From Planctomycetota bacterium (GTDB lineage Bacteria; Planctomycetota; Planctomycetia; Pirellulales; Lacipirellulaceae), in assembly GCA_013152515.1 (NCBI GenBank), contig JAADGD010000225.1, forward strand, positions 1 through 36,074: DNA of 36,074 nt. Reading direction: 5' to 3'. Shown in pieces: positions 24,145-32,384 of this stretch. The notes under the pieces are model-generated. The model had not been told where the DNA came from and made no database searches. It saw only the letters and a program-made list of their open reading frames with translations. Numbering within the stretch: position 1 is the stretch's first letter; every line of letters begins with the position of its first letter. A program made the translations under genes and the position numbers.

Positions 24145-25152
24145 ATGAAGCCTATGCTAGAAAAAATCGCATTACTACTTTTCTCTGTCTCCTTTGGGCA
24201 GCCGATGGCGATTGCCGAAACAGGTTCTGTCTCAAAATCAATCTCTGCGAAGATTCCCGTGATTTACGATTCTGATATTGGAGATGACATCGACGATACT
24301 TGGGCACTGTGCATGTTGCTCAAGAGCCCCGAGCTTGATTTGAAGCTGGTCGTGGGTGATCAGGGGAAGACCGAGTACCGTACCAAACTGTTCGCGAAGC
24401 TATTGGAGATCGCCCAACGGACCGATGTTCCGATCGGCATTGGCCTAGAGGTGAATCTTGACGGTACGGGTGACCAGCAAGGCTGGGTTGAAGATTACGA
24501 TTTGAAATCGTACCCTGGCACAATCCATGAAGATGGAGTGCAGGCGATCATCGACACGATCATGAATTCTCCCGTGCCGATCACAGTTCTCGCGGTGGGG
24601 CCACTGCCGAACATTCGCGAAGCGCTGAAACGCGAGCCAAGAATCGCCGAGAAAGCCCGCTTCGTCGGCATGCACGGTAGCGTTCGCAAAGGGTATGGCG
24701 GCAGCGGCGAAGTTTCTGCCGAATACAATGTGAGAGTCGATGCCAAAGCCTGTCAGGCGGCACTGAGCGCCCCTTGGGACATTGTGATTACGCCTTTAGA
24801 TACGTGTGGACTCGTCCAATTACAAGGCGAAAAGTATGCCTCGATCCGCGATTGCAATGCCCCGCTCACCAAGGCCTTGATTGAAAACTATACCTATTGG
24901 ATCAAGGAAAAGCCGTGGTATAAAGAGAGTTCAGACAAAAGAATAACCCAGAGCAGCATTCTATTCGATACGGTTGCCGTCTATCTGGTGTTTTCGCAGG
25001 ACTTGTGTGAGATGGAAACACTACCGATCCGTGTGACCGAAGACGGAAAGACGGTGATCGACGACTCGGCAAGAAAAATGCGAGTTGCCACCGAGTGGAA
25101 AGATCTAGGTCGGTTTGAAGACCTGCTGGTCGAGCGATTGACGGCGGAGTGA
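24145..25152 (+). CDS. Exported nucleoside hydrolase (inosine-uridine hydrolase family)
   Basis: The enzyme family splits nucleosides, or related N-glycosides, into base and sugar. The 335-residue protein starts at 24145 with a signal peptide (MKPMLEKIALLLFSVSF...IAE). The calcium-binding signature appears as VIYDSDIGDDIDDTWAL, a match to the DxDxGxDDxxAL pattern. ITVLAVGPLPNI near 155 corresponds to the family's T.. GPLTNL segment, with Pro-Asn in place of Thr-Asn, and SILFDTVAVYLVF near 270 matches the region of the last catalytic aspartate. An exported form suggests nucleoside scavenging or a different ribosyl substrate (inference). It is followed after 51 bases by an exported alpha/beta hydrolase, probably in one operon. 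Confidence 0.85.
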   Translation: MKPMLEKIALLLFSVSFGQPMAIAETGSVSKSISAKIPVIYDSDIGDDIDDTWALCMLLKSPELDLKLVVGDQGKTEYRTKLFAKLLEIAQRTDVPIGIGLEVNLDGTGDQQGWVEDYDLKSYPGTIHEDGVQAIIDTIMNSPVPITVLAVGPLPNIREALKREPRIAEKARFVGMHGSVRKGYGGSGEVSAEYNVRVDAKACQAALSAPWDIVITPLDTCGLVQLQGEKYASIRDCNAPLTKALIENYTYWIKEKPWYKESSDKRITQSSILFDTVAVYLVFSQDLCEMETLPIRVTEDGKTVIDDSARKMRVATEWKDLGRFEDLLVERLTAE

Positions 25153-25203
25153 TGTTGACGTGGTTGTTGCGGTACTCGCTAAACTTTCAAATTGGAAAAC
25201 AAG

Positions 25204-27345
25204 ATGACAACAAAGACCGTGGTTCTGCTTCTCTTCGCTATTTTGATTTCGATGCCGTCAAATGCTGCCACGTCGAAAATCGGCACGACGAGGGTACTCT
25301 CCGAAGGCCAGCTCCCCGTGGACGCGCGATTGGGTCCGCTGCGTCACTTGAGTCACGACTACTTTCCTTTTCGGCAAGTCGAATCGCTGGAAGCTTGGGA
25401 AAAGCGGGCAGCAAAGCTTCGTCGGCAGGTCGAGGTCGCTACGGGAATGTGGCCACGTCCGACACGGACGCCACTGCGTGCGGTCGTCCATAGCCCTGTT
25501 GACCGCGACGACTACACCGTTTCTCGCGTTTACTTTGAATCGTTCCCTGGACATTTTGTCACGGGAAGCCTGTATCGCCCGAAGAACAAAAACGGTCGGC
25601 TTCCGGCAGTGTTGACGCCGCATGGACACTTTCCAGAGGGACGTTTTCACGCGTATAGCGACAAAGAACTGAAAGATCAAATTTCCATCGGCGCCGAACG
25701 ATTCCTAGCCGGTGGGCGGCACCCGATCCAATCGCGATGTGTCCAACTGGCACGTATGGGCTGTGTGGTGTTTCTCTATGATCTGGATGGCTACGCCGAT
25801 TCGGTACAGCGTGTGAATCATCGCAACGGCGTCCGCAAACATATGAATTCCAAGCAAGGTTGGGGGCTCGCCAGCCCGCGGGCTGAGTTGCAGTTGCAAA
25901 ACCTCATGGGTCTGCAAACTTGGAACTCGGTGCGGGCGCTCGATTTTTTGTCGAGTCTTCCCGATGTCGATCCAAATCGGATTGCTGTTACTGGCGCGAG
26001 TGGCGGCGGCACACAAACATTTATTTTGATGGCCGTCGACGAGCGACCGGCGGCTGCGGTTCCTTGCGTGATGGTTTCCACTGGGATGCAAGGTGGCTGT
26101 AACTGCGAAAACGCCCCCTATCTGCGCATTGGTGCTGGCAATATCGATCTGGCGGCTCTTGCTGCTCCTCGTCCGATGGGGCTCACGGCAGCCGATGACT
26201 GGACCGTTGAACTGGAAACGAAAGGGTATCCTGATCTCGTCAAAATTTATTCGATGTATGGCCAGCAGGACCGTCTGCGCGCTGTGTTTCATACGGAGTT
26301 CAAACATAACTACAACTCGGTCAATCGCATGTTCATGTACGGCTGCATGAACGATTTTTTGGGTCTAGGCTTTGAAACGCCGATCTTGGAACGCGACTTT
26401 GTGCCGCTCTCGAAAGAAGAATCGACCGTCTGGACCGAGGACCATCCCGCCCCGACCGGCGACCAGGTGGGCGAAACTCACGAAAAGGCGATGTTGCGTT
26501 GGTGGACCGAAGACTCACAGAAGCAACTGGGCGGCAATCAAGAAGCGGTCGTCAGTGCGTGGGACGCGATAATTGGCCAAAAGCTGGAAGAGGTCGGAAA
26601 GGTAGATGTCGAAGTCGTCCGCGACGTTGGGCTGGGCGACTACCAAGCGCAACTCGTGCTGTTGAATCCCAAGAGTGCAAAACAGCAGCTACCGGCGATG
26701 ATCGTGCGACCGCAGTCCAACGATCGAGCGGAAACGGTTCTCTGGCTTACCGACACAGGAAAGGCTGGCTTGATCAACAAAGTGGGCGAACCAACCCGCG
26801 ACGTCAAAAAGTTGCTTGATGCAGGGTTCACTGTCGTGGGTGTCGACTTGCTCTATCAAGGCGAGTTTTTGGCGGACGGCGGAAAGCTTGCGCATCAGCC
26901 GATGAGCCATCTTTATCCGCAAAAGAGCCACGACACGCGCGCGCCGTGGGAGTTGTTCTCTGGCTACACGTATGGCTACAACCGCCCGCTGTTTTCGTCG
27001 CGTGTTCAAGATGTACTCACGGCAATTCACGCCCTTCAAGCCGAGAAGAATCCGAGCCAGATTCACCTAGTTGGCCAAGGCCGTGAATCAGGCGCGATTG
27101 CTTTGGCGGCCCGACTGCAGGCGGGGGACGCTGTCGACAGGACGGTTGCAGCAACCGAAGGCTTTCGCTTCGCCTCGGTTACCGAATTCGACGATCCGAT
27201 GTTTTTGCCTGGAGCCGTGAAATACGGCGATGTGGAGCGACTTGTCCAATTAGTTGGCGACTTAGTTGGCGACGAAATCCTGTGGCTAGACGATCGCGAT
27301 TCGAGTCAAGCTGCGACTACCATTGCTGCTTGGATTTTACGGTAG
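25204..27345 (+). CDS. Exported two-domain alpha/beta hydrolase (acetylxylan-esterase-like)
   Basis: The 713-residue protein begins at the ATG at 25204 (a TTG four codons earlier is less likely) with GGAAAA upstream and a signal peptide ending near SNAA. Domain one, about 60-400, is an esterase-type alpha/beta hydrolase: LTPHGHFPEGR near 138-148 is the oxyanion region and GASGG at 264-268 has the nucleophile Ser266. FHTEFKHNYN near 362-371 may hold the catalytic histidine. Domain two, about 480-713, looks like a second alpha/beta hydrolase fold (VVGVDLLYQGEFL, HLVGQGRESGAIALAARL) but its elbow GQGRESG lacks the usual serine. It probably removes acyl groups from a polysaccharide (inference). 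It shares an operon with the nucleoside hydrolase. Confidence 0.8.
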   Translation: MTTKTVVLLLFAILISMPSNAATSKIGTTRVLSEGQLPVDARLGPLRHLSHDYFPFRQVESLEAWEKRAAKLRRQVEVATGMWPRPTRTPLRAVVHSPVDRDDYTVSRVYFESFPGHFVTGSLYRPKNKNGRLPAVLTPHGHFPEGRFHAYSDKELKDQISIGAERFLAGGRHPIQSRCVQLARMGCVVFLYDLDGYADSVQRVNHRNGVRKHMNSKQGWGLASPRAELQLQNLMGLQTWNSVRALDFLSSLPDVDPNRIAVTGASGGGTQTFILMAVDERPAAAVPCVMVSTGMQGGCNCENAPYLRIGAGNIDLAALAAPRPMGLTAADDWTVELETKGYPDLVKIYSMYGQQDRLRAVFHTEFKHNYNSVNRMFMYGCMNDFLGLGFETPILERDFVPLSKEESTVWTEDHPAPTGDQVGETHEKAMLRWWTEDSQKQLGGNQEAVVSAWDAIIGQKLEEVGKVDVEVVRDVGLGDYQAQLVLLNPKSAKQQLPAMIVRPQSNDRAETVLWLTDTGKAGLINKVGEPTRDVKKLLDAGFTVVGVDLLYQGEFLADGGKLAHQPMSHLYPQKSHDTRAPWELFSGYTYGYNRPLFSSRVQDVLTAIHALQAEKNPSQIHLVGQGRESGAIALAARLQAGDAVDRTVAATEGFRFASVTEFDDPMFLPGAVKYGDVERLVQLVGDLVGDEILWLDDRDSSQAATTIAAWILR

Positions 27346-27378
27346 AGAGCGGCGGTAGAGAGCGCTAGACTCCGACAC

Positions 27379-28218
27379 TTACAACCACAGTTCCAACCGC
27401 CCATCGAGCATCCCAGGCAGCGCCTTCGCGACCATGCGCTTCACCGTGTTGGGATGATAGCGAGTACTCAAGTGCGAGGCGATCACGAGTTCATTCTGAA
27501 ACTTGTCGCGGCGGTCGACAAAATCGTCGAGGTGCATGTGGCCGAATTTGTGGATTTTTTCTTTGCGATGGTCGGGCGAAACAAAAGTCATTTCGCAGAT
27601 GAGTACTTTTGCCCGATACATCTCGGGGCAGTTGTCGAGGCCCGCCGGGGCCGTGTCACCGGCGTAGGCGATTAACGGCGTGCGATGTTCGGCAGAGACT
27701 TCGGTGCCGGCGAGCCGTAGGTCGCGGATTTTTTCGCCCGGCAAGCCGTGGAATTCCTCCTTCAATTTGAGGCGACGTTCCCAGACGATAAACCCGAGCG
27801 CCGGCACGCTATGTTTACACTCCGAGACCGTCACGACCAACTCGCGTGACAGCTCGATCTCGTCCCCCGGTTGAATCGCTTTCAGCTCGCACGGCATCCG
27901 CCCACGGTCGAGACGCGTAAAATTCCGCAAGATGTGTTGCATCGGCTCGATCGTCGCTGCAGGCATGTAGATGGTCGGTGGCTCCATCTTCATCATCCGC
28001 CGTCGCGCGACATAGACCGGCAGCGCCACGATGTGGTCGAGATGCCCGTGCGAGATGAACCAAGTTTCGGTCCCCATAAACGACCACGGTTGGCCGCCCA
28101 AGTCGAAGCCGATTTTTAGCTCCGGGATCCGCCAGTAGCTCTGCACGGCAGCGCGCGAGTACCCCTCGATCGTGAGCCCGTCATGCTGTAAAGTTTTGAC
28201 GGGTGCATTCTCAATCAT
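27379..28218 (-). CDS. Metallo-beta-lactamase-fold hydrolase, RNase Z-like
   Basis: The 279-residue protein starts at 28218 ([10 protein letters not shown]). The zinc motif HxHxDH is present as HGHLDH at 57-62. The other expected ligands are His of [11 protein letters not shown] near 160, the Asp of AYAGDTAP near 213 and His of ASHLSTRYH near 256. The order fits tRNase Z-type enzymes, which cut the 3' trailer of tRNA, but the flexible arm of true RNase Z is not obvious, so another phosphodiesterase role is possible. No signal peptide. The frame extends to 28302 through a palindromic repeat, which argues for the internal ATG. Confidence 0.83.
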   Translation of the reverse strand: MIENAPVKTLQHDGLTIEGYSRAAVQSYWRIPELKIGFDLGGQPWSFMGTETWFISHGHLDHIVALPVYVARRRMMKMEPPTIYMPAATIEPMQHILRNFTRLDRGRMPCELKAIQPGDEIELSRELVVTVSECKHSVPALGFIVWERRLKLKEEFHGLPGEKIRDLRLAGTEVSAEHRTPLIAYAGDTAPAGLDNCPEMYRAKVLICEMTFVSPDHRKEKIHKFGHMHLDDFVDRRDKFQNELVIASHLSTRYHPNTVKRMVAKALPGMLDGRLELWL

Positions 28219-28261
28219 ATTTGGTCGATCACGGTGTTGGCGTTTGAGGATATCGAAAAAT

Positions 28262-28283
28262 AGCCGGCGAGCTACGCCTCGCC
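28262..28283. repeat. Palindromic repeat copy 3, inverted orientation
   Basis: The bases AGCCGGCGAGCTACGCCTCG (plus CC) are the exact reverse complement of copies 1 and 2. It lies 44 bases upstream of the RNase Z-like gene start. Confidence 0.85.
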
Positions 28284-28681
28284 GCCAAATTAGGCTTCCC
28301 ACGTCTCGCCGCCGAAACAGGCTTAAAAGAGGCCGGGAAAACTGAAGGCCGGTTAGTAGCCAAAGCCCTCATCCTGTTGTTTATACACAAGTCCAAGACC
28401 GTTTTTACTTTTAGTTGCGGAGCAACGACATCTGCTAGCCTTGGGTTTCAACCCTGTCGATTATACGATAAGTCGTCATGCATTTCGATCTGGCCCGAAG
28501 GCACTCTATGCGATTGAAAAATCGGTCATTCGACGAATGCCGGCCCAAATCCCTAGTGGGCCGAGTGGGTGGTCTGTGGAGCGGTTATTGTATCCACGAT
28601 GAGCCAACATGGGAATGAATACAGGCAGCGATGCAGGAGGACTGCAAAGTCGGGGAAGCGGATAGACTCCTAGGGGAGGGG

Positions 28682-28921
28682 CCAGGGCCATCGCATCAAA
28701 AATCAAGGTAAGGATAGCGAGCTATGGCGATGGGTAAACCGCCAATTTGTTGGTGCTCTGACGGGCTACGGTTTTCATAGGCTCCAAACCTAACGCGATG
28801 ACGACGCTATCACTAGACAGTTCGACCGACTTTTAGAAGAAACCAGCAATTTTATGGCTGCCGCGAATCAAAGAGGGATTTTTACAGGGGATTGAGCAGC
28901 ATTTTGATGCGATGGCCCTGG
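28682..28921. repeat. Perfect 20-bp inverted repeat bounding a 240-bp segment
   Basis: CCAGGGCCATCGCATCAAAA at 28682-28701 is exactly complementary to 28902-28921. The 200 bases between hold no gene. Both arms lie next to a GGGGAGGGGCC run, on the outer side. The segment could be a small non-autonomous mobile element or two diverged copies of a longer repeat facing each other. No target-site duplication is obvious. Confidence 0.65.
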
Positions 28922-29038
28922 GGGAGGGGCCGACGCTGGTACCAAGTTCAAAACCCTCCACCAGTTTCCAAGGTAACTGGCCTCCCTAAAAGGGGGAGGG
29001 GGATTTTTGGTTGCGGCCTGACGGTCGCGCTGGGTTTT

Positions 29039-29626
29039 TTATGGCGTCGCCGGAGGATCGTCGTCGTTGGCATTGTGAATCGCAACAGGAATGCTCACGG
29101 CCGTCGCAACCACTCCGCCGAGAATCCAAGGGTTGGCAAGACGGCGTTTATTCACGCGGAAAAATTGGTTGATCTTTGGCGCAACGACGCGCTGCCCACG
29201 CACGATTTCGGTTGAGGGCGTCACCAAAACGCCTTGACTGGCGCTCGGCGGCGCCGTGCCCGCCGACCAAACGCGCAACACTTGCGTCTGACCAGCAACC
29301 CGCAATTGGTAGGTGCCACCACTCAGTTCGGCGACCTGAAACCAGCCCTGCTCGTCCGTTTCTGTTTGCCAGCGTTGACGACCGCTAGTCAATTCCACGG
29401 TGGCTCTGGCTATTCCGATGCCTGCATTGTTGACGACCTGCCCTCGCAAAACGCCTCCTCGCTTCAAGGCGACGTCCGCAGCACGCATCGAAGCTGCTGT
29501 GTTGAGCGTTTGCACCTGCTGCGGAACGCTGATAGCAGCCCTAACTAAGCAAGATTCCAGGGTAAGGGCCAACACAAAAATCCCAAAAACGCCAGATCGA
29601 GCTTTGCGTAATTTCCACAGCAACAT
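29039..29626 (-). CDS. Secreted carboxypeptidase-regulatory-like domain protein, DDDD..PPATP paralogue 1
   Basis: The 195-residue protein starts at 29626 with GGAG six bases upstream; ATG at 29638 is a poorer alternative. A signal peptide (LLWKLRKARSGVFGIFVLALTL...) is followed by an immunoglobulin-like regulatory domain at about 55-120: GGVLRGQVVNNAGIGIARATV, ELTSG, TDEQGWFQVAELSGGTYQLRVAG. Next come VWSAGTAPPSASQG and EIVRGQ, a basic stretch, and then a hydrophobic helix (NPWILGGVVATAVSIPVAIH) ending in NANDDDPPATP. Two further paralogues follow upstream on the same strand. The domain is a structural module. The function is unknown, and the C-terminal helix suggests membrane attachment or a sorting signal. 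Confidence 0.82.
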   Translation of the reverse strand: MLLWKLRKARSGVFGIFVLALTLESCLVRAAISVPQQVQTLNTAASMRAADVALKRGGVLRGQVVNNAGIGIARATVELTSGRQRWQTETDEQGWFQVAELSGGTYQLRVAGQTQVLRVWSAGTAPPSASQGVLVTPSTEIVRGQRVVAPKINQFFRVNKRRLANPWILGGVVATAVSIPVAIHNANDDDPPATP

Positions 29627-29782
29627 AGAAGACTCCATACGCGTAAGCCCAATGCGGTAATTCAATGTGATGGTCAAGGGCGTCAATCTGTCAATTCCGA
29701 AAACAGCAAAAAGAAATCCGAAGGCCATCTTACGGCCTTCGGATTTCGGAATTCGTATGCCGCACAGTATTCGTCAATCCAC

Positions 29783-30382
29783 TTACGGCGTGGCCGGCGG
29801 TGGATCGTCATCGTCGTCCAACGCGATCGGAATCGCGATCGCTGCTGCAACAGCTCCTGCTGTAAGGATCGGATGCTCGGCTATCCATTGGCCTGCCGCC
29901 GAAAAGGGATTGCCTGGACCGCCACCATATTGACCGCGCACCACATCAACTGGTTGCGATACGATGCTCAGGCCTTTCGCAGCCGCTGGCGGAGCAGTTC
30001 GTGGAGCCCATAGACGATAGACGCCTTGGTGCCCCTTGGAAGCGACTTGATAGACGCCACCTTTTAAGCCTTTTGCCTCGAAGCGTCCCGATTCGTCAGA
30101 AACGACGCGAACAACTTCTTTTCCGCCCGTCTGCAGAGAGACCGGCGAGTTGGCCACAGCTTTACCTTGGGTATCAAGGATGCGTCCGACAAGCACACCT
30201 TTGTCCTGTAGGACAACATCGCTGGGGGCCTGCACATTGCGTGCGCCAGTCACTATTTTCGCAGGCAAGGGAGCAGTCGTAGCCGACTCTCCTGCCACCA
30301 ACAACTGCGGCTGCAACACCATAGCGACCGTGGTCACCCCTGCTGTTACTCCCCGCATGATCTTCTCACGATACAAAGACAT
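29783..30382 (-). CDS. Secreted carboxypeptidase-regulatory-like domain protein, DDDD..PPATP paralogue 2
   Basis: The 199-residue protein starts at 30382 with a very good site (GGGAG seven bases upstream). A signal peptide ends near LLVAGE. The regulatory-like domain reads KGVLVGRILDTQGKAVANSPV, LQTGGKEVVRVVSDESGRF and AKGLKGGVYQVASKG. Shared motifs follow: YRLWAPRTAPPAAAKG, VDVVRGQ, then the helix HPILTAGAVAAAIAIPIAL and the tail DDDDDPPPATP. It is closest to paralogue 3. Gaps of 156 and 214 bases separate it from its neighbours, so each may have its own promoter. Confidence 0.85.
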   Translation of the reverse strand: MSLYREKIMRGVTAGVTTVAMVLQPQLLVAGESATTAPLPAKIVTGARNVQAPSDVVLQDKGVLVGRILDTQGKAVANSPVSLQTGGKEVVRVVSDESGRFEAKGLKGGVYQVASKGHQGVYRLWAPRTAPPAAAKGLSIVSQPVDVVRGQYGGGPGNPFSAAGQWIAEHPILTAGAVAAAIAIPIALDDDDDPPPATP

Positions 30383-30596
30383 CAAACGACTCCCTTCATC
30401 CCCCAGCCAATTAGAAACGAACACATTAAAATACTTGTTTCACAGTCCCGAACAACGGAACGATTGTACTCACATCAAACCTGCAAATTAGAGCGGCGGA
30501 AGCCTAGCCAACATCGCACTTTCTGCCAAGGCCACTTTTTAAGGAATTTCAGCAAATGTTCCTCTAAACCTTTTGACCCTTCACGATTTCGCTTGT

Positions 30597-31220
30597 TTAG
30601 GGAGTGGCTGGAGGAGTATCGTCGTCATCCAATGCTAGCGGCACAGCAATCGCGGTTGCAATTGCACCAGCTGTAATCAGCGGATGATTAGCAATCCAGT
30701 TGCCAATGCCTCTTCTACCACCGCCTCCACCAAAAACACCGCCACCACCACCATCACTGCAAGCACTACCACAAACGGGCGTTCCACAAGTCTGACCACG
30801 CACCACGTCGGTGTTAGAAACCAACATTAAACCTTGCTGTGCTGCCGGCGGCGCTGTTTGGGGCGCCCAAAGTCGATAAACATCTTGCTGTCCGGCGGTT
30901 GCCACTTGATGAACACCACCTTTCAAACCTGTCACCTGAAATTTCCCCGTTTGGTCCGTGAGAGCGCGGGCCACTTCCTTGCCGGAAGTCCGCACCGAAA
31001 CAGTGGCTCCTGCGATCGCCGCCCCCTGGGCGTCGAGCATTTGGCCAACGAGAACGCCGCCCTGGCTGTCGGTCCCTTGATGCAAAGCGATGTCGCGCGG
31101 TGCCTGAATAACGGGCGTGGCAGCGTTGGCGGATACGGGAGCTGCCGTCGCCATCGGTGATATCAACATGCTGGCACACGAGAGCGCGACCGCAAAAACT
31201 TGGACTTGTTTGAATTTCAT
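30597..31220 (-). CDS. Secreted carboxypeptidase-regulatory-like domain protein, DDDD..PPATP paralogue 3
   Basis: The 207-residue protein starts at the ATG at 31220 with GGGGG upstream and has a signal peptide (MKFKQVQVFAVALSCASMLI, cut near ATAAP). The regulatory-like domain contains GGVLVGQMLDAQGAAIAGATV, VRTSGKEVARALTDQTGKF and GLKGGVHQVATAG. YRLWAPQTAPPAAQQG and TDVVRGQ match paralogue 2. It has an extra Cys/Gly-rich insertion (CGTPVCGSACSDGGGGG, then GGGGGRRG) before the C-terminal helix HPLITAGAIATAIAVPLAL and the tail DDDDTPPATP. The four cysteines may form disulphides in the periplasm or bind metal (inference). Confidence 0.85.
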   Translation of the reverse strand: MKFKQVQVFAVALSCASMLISPMATAAPVSANAATPVIQAPRDIALHQGTDSQGGVLVGQMLDAQGAAIAGATVSVRTSGKEVARALTDQTGKFQVTGLKGGVHQVATAGQQDVYRLWAPQTAPPAAQQGLMLVSNTDVVRGQTCGTPVCGSACSDGGGGGVFGGGGGRRGIGNWIANHPLITAGAIATAIAVPLALDDDDTPPATP

Positions 31221-31547
31221 ATTGGTTCCCCCGAACTTAATGTGAAGAAAAATGCGTGCAACTTATAATCCCAACCTCTATACCGTTATGTGAAGGAATC
31301 CTCTTCGGTATCGACCGATACGGTTGAGTGCCTCAAGAGCTATATCCGAAAAAACACGACTTGCACGCATTGCTAGCGATATCGGCACTGACAGCATGTC
31401 ATGACCGCTAAGGTTTTCGCAGTCTCGCCGACGGGAAGCATCGACAACCTCGACGTACTCCCTTCTTCGCGTAGAAGCACTTCAAAACCCCTACGAGAGT
31501 TCCGTCTGCGGTCCAAAATCAGAAACCTGGATTCTGGAACCCTCAGC
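31221..31547. promoter_or_regulatory. 327-bp intergenic region with an 11-bp inverted repeat and an operator-like dyad
   Basis: No gene is seen. AATGCGTGCAA (31251-31261) and TTGCACGCATT (31361-31371) are perfectly complementary and enclose about 100 bases. Between them lies GGTATCGACCGATACGG, a GTATCG-AC-CGATAC dyad that could be an operator for the paralogue cluster. A clear promoter was not found. Confidence 0.4.
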
Positions 31548-32384
31548 TCACCGCCGCCACTTTTTGAAGTGCAGCGCCAACTGCCGTTCAAGATCAGGCA
31601 TAGCTTGGTGCAGTCGCTCTGAAAGTTTTCCCGGAGGATTTCCCCGACGGATGTCTGCCAGGTAATGCACCAATGCCCGATGGACAGGCAAGGGTCCGTG
31701 CAACATAAAATGGACCCAAGCCCAAGCAAAACGATATTCTGGCCCGCCCATCTCAACGAGATCATGATGGGCTTCTAGCGACTCAATGCTGGGGATCATG
31801 CCAAAAAGACGATTAAAACGGAGCTTCTTGAAATGCGGATGATCAAAGGCTCGTTGCTCAGCAGGCATCTCAAAATATTCTGCCAGCCCCTCGTCGAGCC
31901 ACAACGGCACCATCGAAAGATTCGTATGTAGCAACGCGTGCGTACACTCATGCCGCAAGTCCACCGCTAATTCACGATGCCGATAGGCGTAGACGCTGCC
32001 TCGGCCACCTCGTTGCACATACAGCGCGCGGCGATAGGGAACGCGCGGAAAAAGTTCGTTCAGCAATTGTCGGTGACTCTGTTTGTTTTCGAGCAGATAG
32101 ACATTCACCGTCTGAGCTGCAGGCGGGACTGCGAGCGTTCGTTGCAATTCAAGTTCTAAGGCAGAAAGCTCCTGAAACAACGGCGTCAGATTGCCCAGCG
32201 GAAAAGTTGCCTGGCATTGAAAGGGGCCGTAGCTTTGATGATCGACCCACCGTCGCGAAGACGTAGGCAAAGACGAAGGCAATGGCTGCGGCGCAGCACG
32301 ACAGGGTAAGGCTGTGGTAACCCATTGCGACGCCGCCGCCGCCCCGCCAAGGGCTATGAATTGACGCCGCGATAAGCTCTGCAT
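31548..32384 (-). CDS. Tat-exported zinc metallopeptidase (gluzincin type)
   Basis: The 278-residue protein starts at 32384 with a twin-arginine signal (SRRQFIALGGAAAAS), so it should be exported folded. The zinc site is HECTH: His145, Glu146 and His149 in VDLRHECTHALLH. The third ligand is probably Glu165 in LWLDEGLAEYFE, the typical gluzincin spacing. This resembles the DUF1570 and peptidase-MA-like group of planctomycete proteins (recognised by pattern, not by search). The ATG overlaps the stop of the upstream phosphatase gene by one base (TAATG), so the two are translationally coupled. The substrate is unknown. Confidence 0.8.
   Translation of the reverse strand: MQSLSRRQFIALGGAAAASQWVTTALPCRAAPQPLPSSLPTSSRRWVDHQSYGPFQCQATFPLGNLTPLFQELSALELELQRTLAVPPAAQTVNVYLLENKQSHRQLLNELFPRVPYRRALYVQRGGRGSVYAYRHRELAVDLRHECTHALLHTNLSMVPLWLDEGLAEYFEMPAEQRAFDHPHFKKLRFNRLFGMIPSIESLEAHHDLVEMGGPEYRFAWAWVHFMLHGPLPVHRALVHYLADIRRGNPPGKLSERLHQAMPDLERQLALHFKKWRR

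Larger units (their letters stand above)
28219..29038. other. 820-bp region without a recognisable gene, rich in dyad repeats
   Basis: The region holds the palindromic repeat copy 3 (28262-28283), a small perfect hairpin GTTGC-GGA-GCAAC (28414-28426) next to CCTTGGGTTTCAACCCT, and a perfect 20-bp inverted repeat whose arms are 200 bases apart (28682-28701 and 28902-28921). Runs of GGGGGAGGGG and CCTCCC lie near the right end. No frame shows protein-like character. It may contain the remains of an insertion or gene. Confidence 0.55.
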
